Program-made: the position numbers and the translations under genes
The notes under the pieces: model-generated
What the model was told of the DNA's origin: nothing
Databases searched by the model: none
Seen by the model: the letters and a program-made list of their open reading frames with translations, nothing else
Source: Flemingiibacterium sp045578725
GTDB taxonomy: Bacteria > Bacillota > Clostridia > Oscillospirales > CAG-272
Assembly (NCBI GenBank): GCA_045578725.1
Contig: JAZNKS010000009.1
Span: forward strand, 1 to 6,565
DNA length: 6,565 nt
Direction of reading: 5' to 3'
Part shown: positions 5,527 through 6,565 of the stretch, one piece after another
Layout: every line of letters starts with the position of its first letter
Position numbering within the stretch: the stretch's first letter is position 1

Positions 5527-6565
5527 ACTGCTTGGGAGCGGGATGCTGCTGCTTGCTCGGAATCACACCGCGCGAGGAGGTGGCACCGGGCGTGATATCG
5601 CCTGCCCTGGTCAGCGCGATCTTGGACATCAGCGGGCCAATCAGCTCAAGGATCAGCACGGAGAAGAGCACAATATTGCGGACCAGCACACCGGCTTCAC
5701 CGAGAGGCGCCAGCTGCAGGGACATTCCCAGCGCAACACCGGCCTGCGGCAGGAGAGTGATGCCGAGATACCGGCAGACCTTCGGGTCGCATTTCATGAA
5801 TTTCGAGCTGGAATAGGTACCTCCGATCTTGCCCACCGCACGGGTGAGGATAAAGGCCAGACCGATCAGTACGATCGTCAGATCGCTGAAGACCGCGATG
5901 TTCAATTCGGCGCCGGACAGCATGAAGAAGAGGATGAAGAGCGGCGTTGTCCAGCCGTCGATACGTTCCATCAGCTCCTCCGAATAGTCGCAGAGGTTGC
6001 AGAAGACCGTGCCCATCATCATGCAGACAAGCAGGGACGAAAAGCTGATTTCAACCGTGCCGAAATGGAACTGGAGCATGGACAGCGCAACCGTCATGAA
6101 GACGAATGCTATCGCCATGGACATACGCTTGGAGCGTGAATGGAAGAAGCGCTCGATAAAGGTCAGGATTGCGCCCATCAGCGAGCCGAGCAGGAGCGAA
6201 GCGATAATCTCGATCAGCGGATTGAGGATGACCGAAATCATGTCCACATGGCCGCTCTGGAGAGCGCGCGCAACGCCGAAGGATACAGCGAAGACCACCA
6301 GTCCCACCGCATCGTCGATAGCGACGATCGGCAGAAGCAGATCGGTCAGCGGGCCTTTGGCCTTATACTGGCGGACAACCATCAGGGTTGCGGCCGGAGC
6401 GGTCGCGGTTGCGATGGCACCGAGCACGATGACAGCGGTCAGCGGGAGCTTTTCCGGGATGGCCAGATGGAGAAGGAACAGCAGGACACCCACGCCGAGA
6501 GCCGCGGCCAGCGCCTGCATAATACCGATGAACAGAGCCGCCTTTCCCGTACTGCGCAGCTGCGA
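5525..6565 (-). CDS. CPA2-type Na+/H+ antiporter, N-terminal part missing
   Basis: The last 346 codons of an integral membrane cation:proton antiporter (Na_H_Exchanger family). The frame is open to the right edge, and the residues before the first visible Met (RSTGKAALFIGI) read as the start of a membrane helix, so the true start lies beyond the window. Numbering from the first visible residue, ATATAPAATLMVV (52-64) matches the unwound helix of the ion site and AIDDAVG (82-88) carries the Asp84-Asp85 pair typical of electrogenic CPA2 antiporters such as NapA. LTRAVGKIGG (240-249) and LLPQAGVALGMSL (271-283) are further conserved helices. About nine or ten hydrophobic segments are visible. A hydrophilic tail (about 314-346) ends the protein. 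It should exchange Na+ (or K+) for H+ across the cytoplasmic membrane. No regulatory TrkA-type domain follows the membrane part. Confidence 0.88.
   Translation of the reverse strand, partial: SQLRSTGKAALFIGIMQALAAALGVGVLLFLLHLAIPEKLPLTAVIVLGAIATATAPAATLMVVRQYKAKGPLTDLLLPIVAIDDAVGLVVFAVSFGVARALQSGHVDMISVILNPLIEIIASLLLGSLMGAILTFIERFFHSRSKRMSMAIAFVFMTVALSMLQFHFGTVEISFSSLLVCMMMGTVFCNLCDYSEELMERIDGWTTPLFILFFMLSGAELNIAVFSDLTIVLIGLAFILTRAVGKIGGTYSSSKFMKCDPKVCRYLGITLLPQAGVALGMSLQLAPLGEAGVLVRNIVLFSVLILELIGPLMSKIALTRAGDITPGATSSRGVIPSKQQHPAPKQ

Noticed and set aside
5336..6139. Plus-strand 267-codon frame antisense to the antiporter gene
   Set aside because: It starts inside a hairpin and its polar, His/Gln/Glu-rich translation is the typical complement of membrane-helix codons.

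Overview
The window looks like chromosomal DNA from an anaerobic, probably gut-associated, member of the Bacillota, class Clostridia (an Oscillospiraceae/Ruminococcaceae-like lineage is my best guess). Three things point there. One gene carries a clear Spo0A C-terminal DNA-binding domain, which is confined to endospore-forming Bacillota and their relatives. Ribosome binding sites are of the AGAAAGGA type. The coding DNA is moderately GC-rich and sits between AT-rich gaps with sigma-A-type promoters. The species cannot be named from the sequence alone.

Left part (1-4290). After a 173-base T-rich leader comes a tightly packed four-gene operon on the + strand. It encodes a TIM-barrel sugar-phosphate isomerase/epimerase-like protein (174-1007), an SGNH/GDSL esterase (1039-1707), a lipoprotein with a class-A beta-lactamase-like serine hydrolase domain (1676-2668, TTG start, overlapping the esterase gene by 32 bases) and a right-handed parallel beta-helix protein (2665-4245, ATGA overlap). 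A strong intrinsic terminator follows (4256-4290). A sugar-isomerase fold, an esterase likely to remove acyl groups, and a pectate-lyase-like beta-helix together suggest catabolism or remodelling of an acylated (perhaps pectin-type) saccharide. The isomerase, the esterase and the beta-helix protein have no export signal, so they should act in the cytoplasm on imported material. Only the serine hydrolase is predicted to face outwards. The substrate is not determined. A minus-strand promoter at 17-46 suggests a divergent gene just left of the window.

Middle (4285-5314). A second inverted repeat overlaps the U-tract of the operon terminator. A sigma-A-like promoter (4398-4427) then precedes a single gene (4484-5314) for a Spo0A-family regulator. 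Its DNA-binding domain is well preserved, but its receiver domain has lost key switch residues.

Right part (5315-6565). The Spo0A-like gene converges on a CPA2-type Na+/H+ antiporter gene (minus strand, its 5' end beyond the window). The roughly 210 bases between them are filled with stem-loops and a 14-base tandem repeat. The hairpin with a U-tract for each direction lies at the far side of the gap, so the two transcripts should overlap at their 3' ends.

The most interesting items are the Spo0A-like protein with a degenerate receiver, the crossed-terminator hairpin cluster, and the esterase/serine hydrolase/beta-helix operon, whose combined function I do not recognise as a described system.
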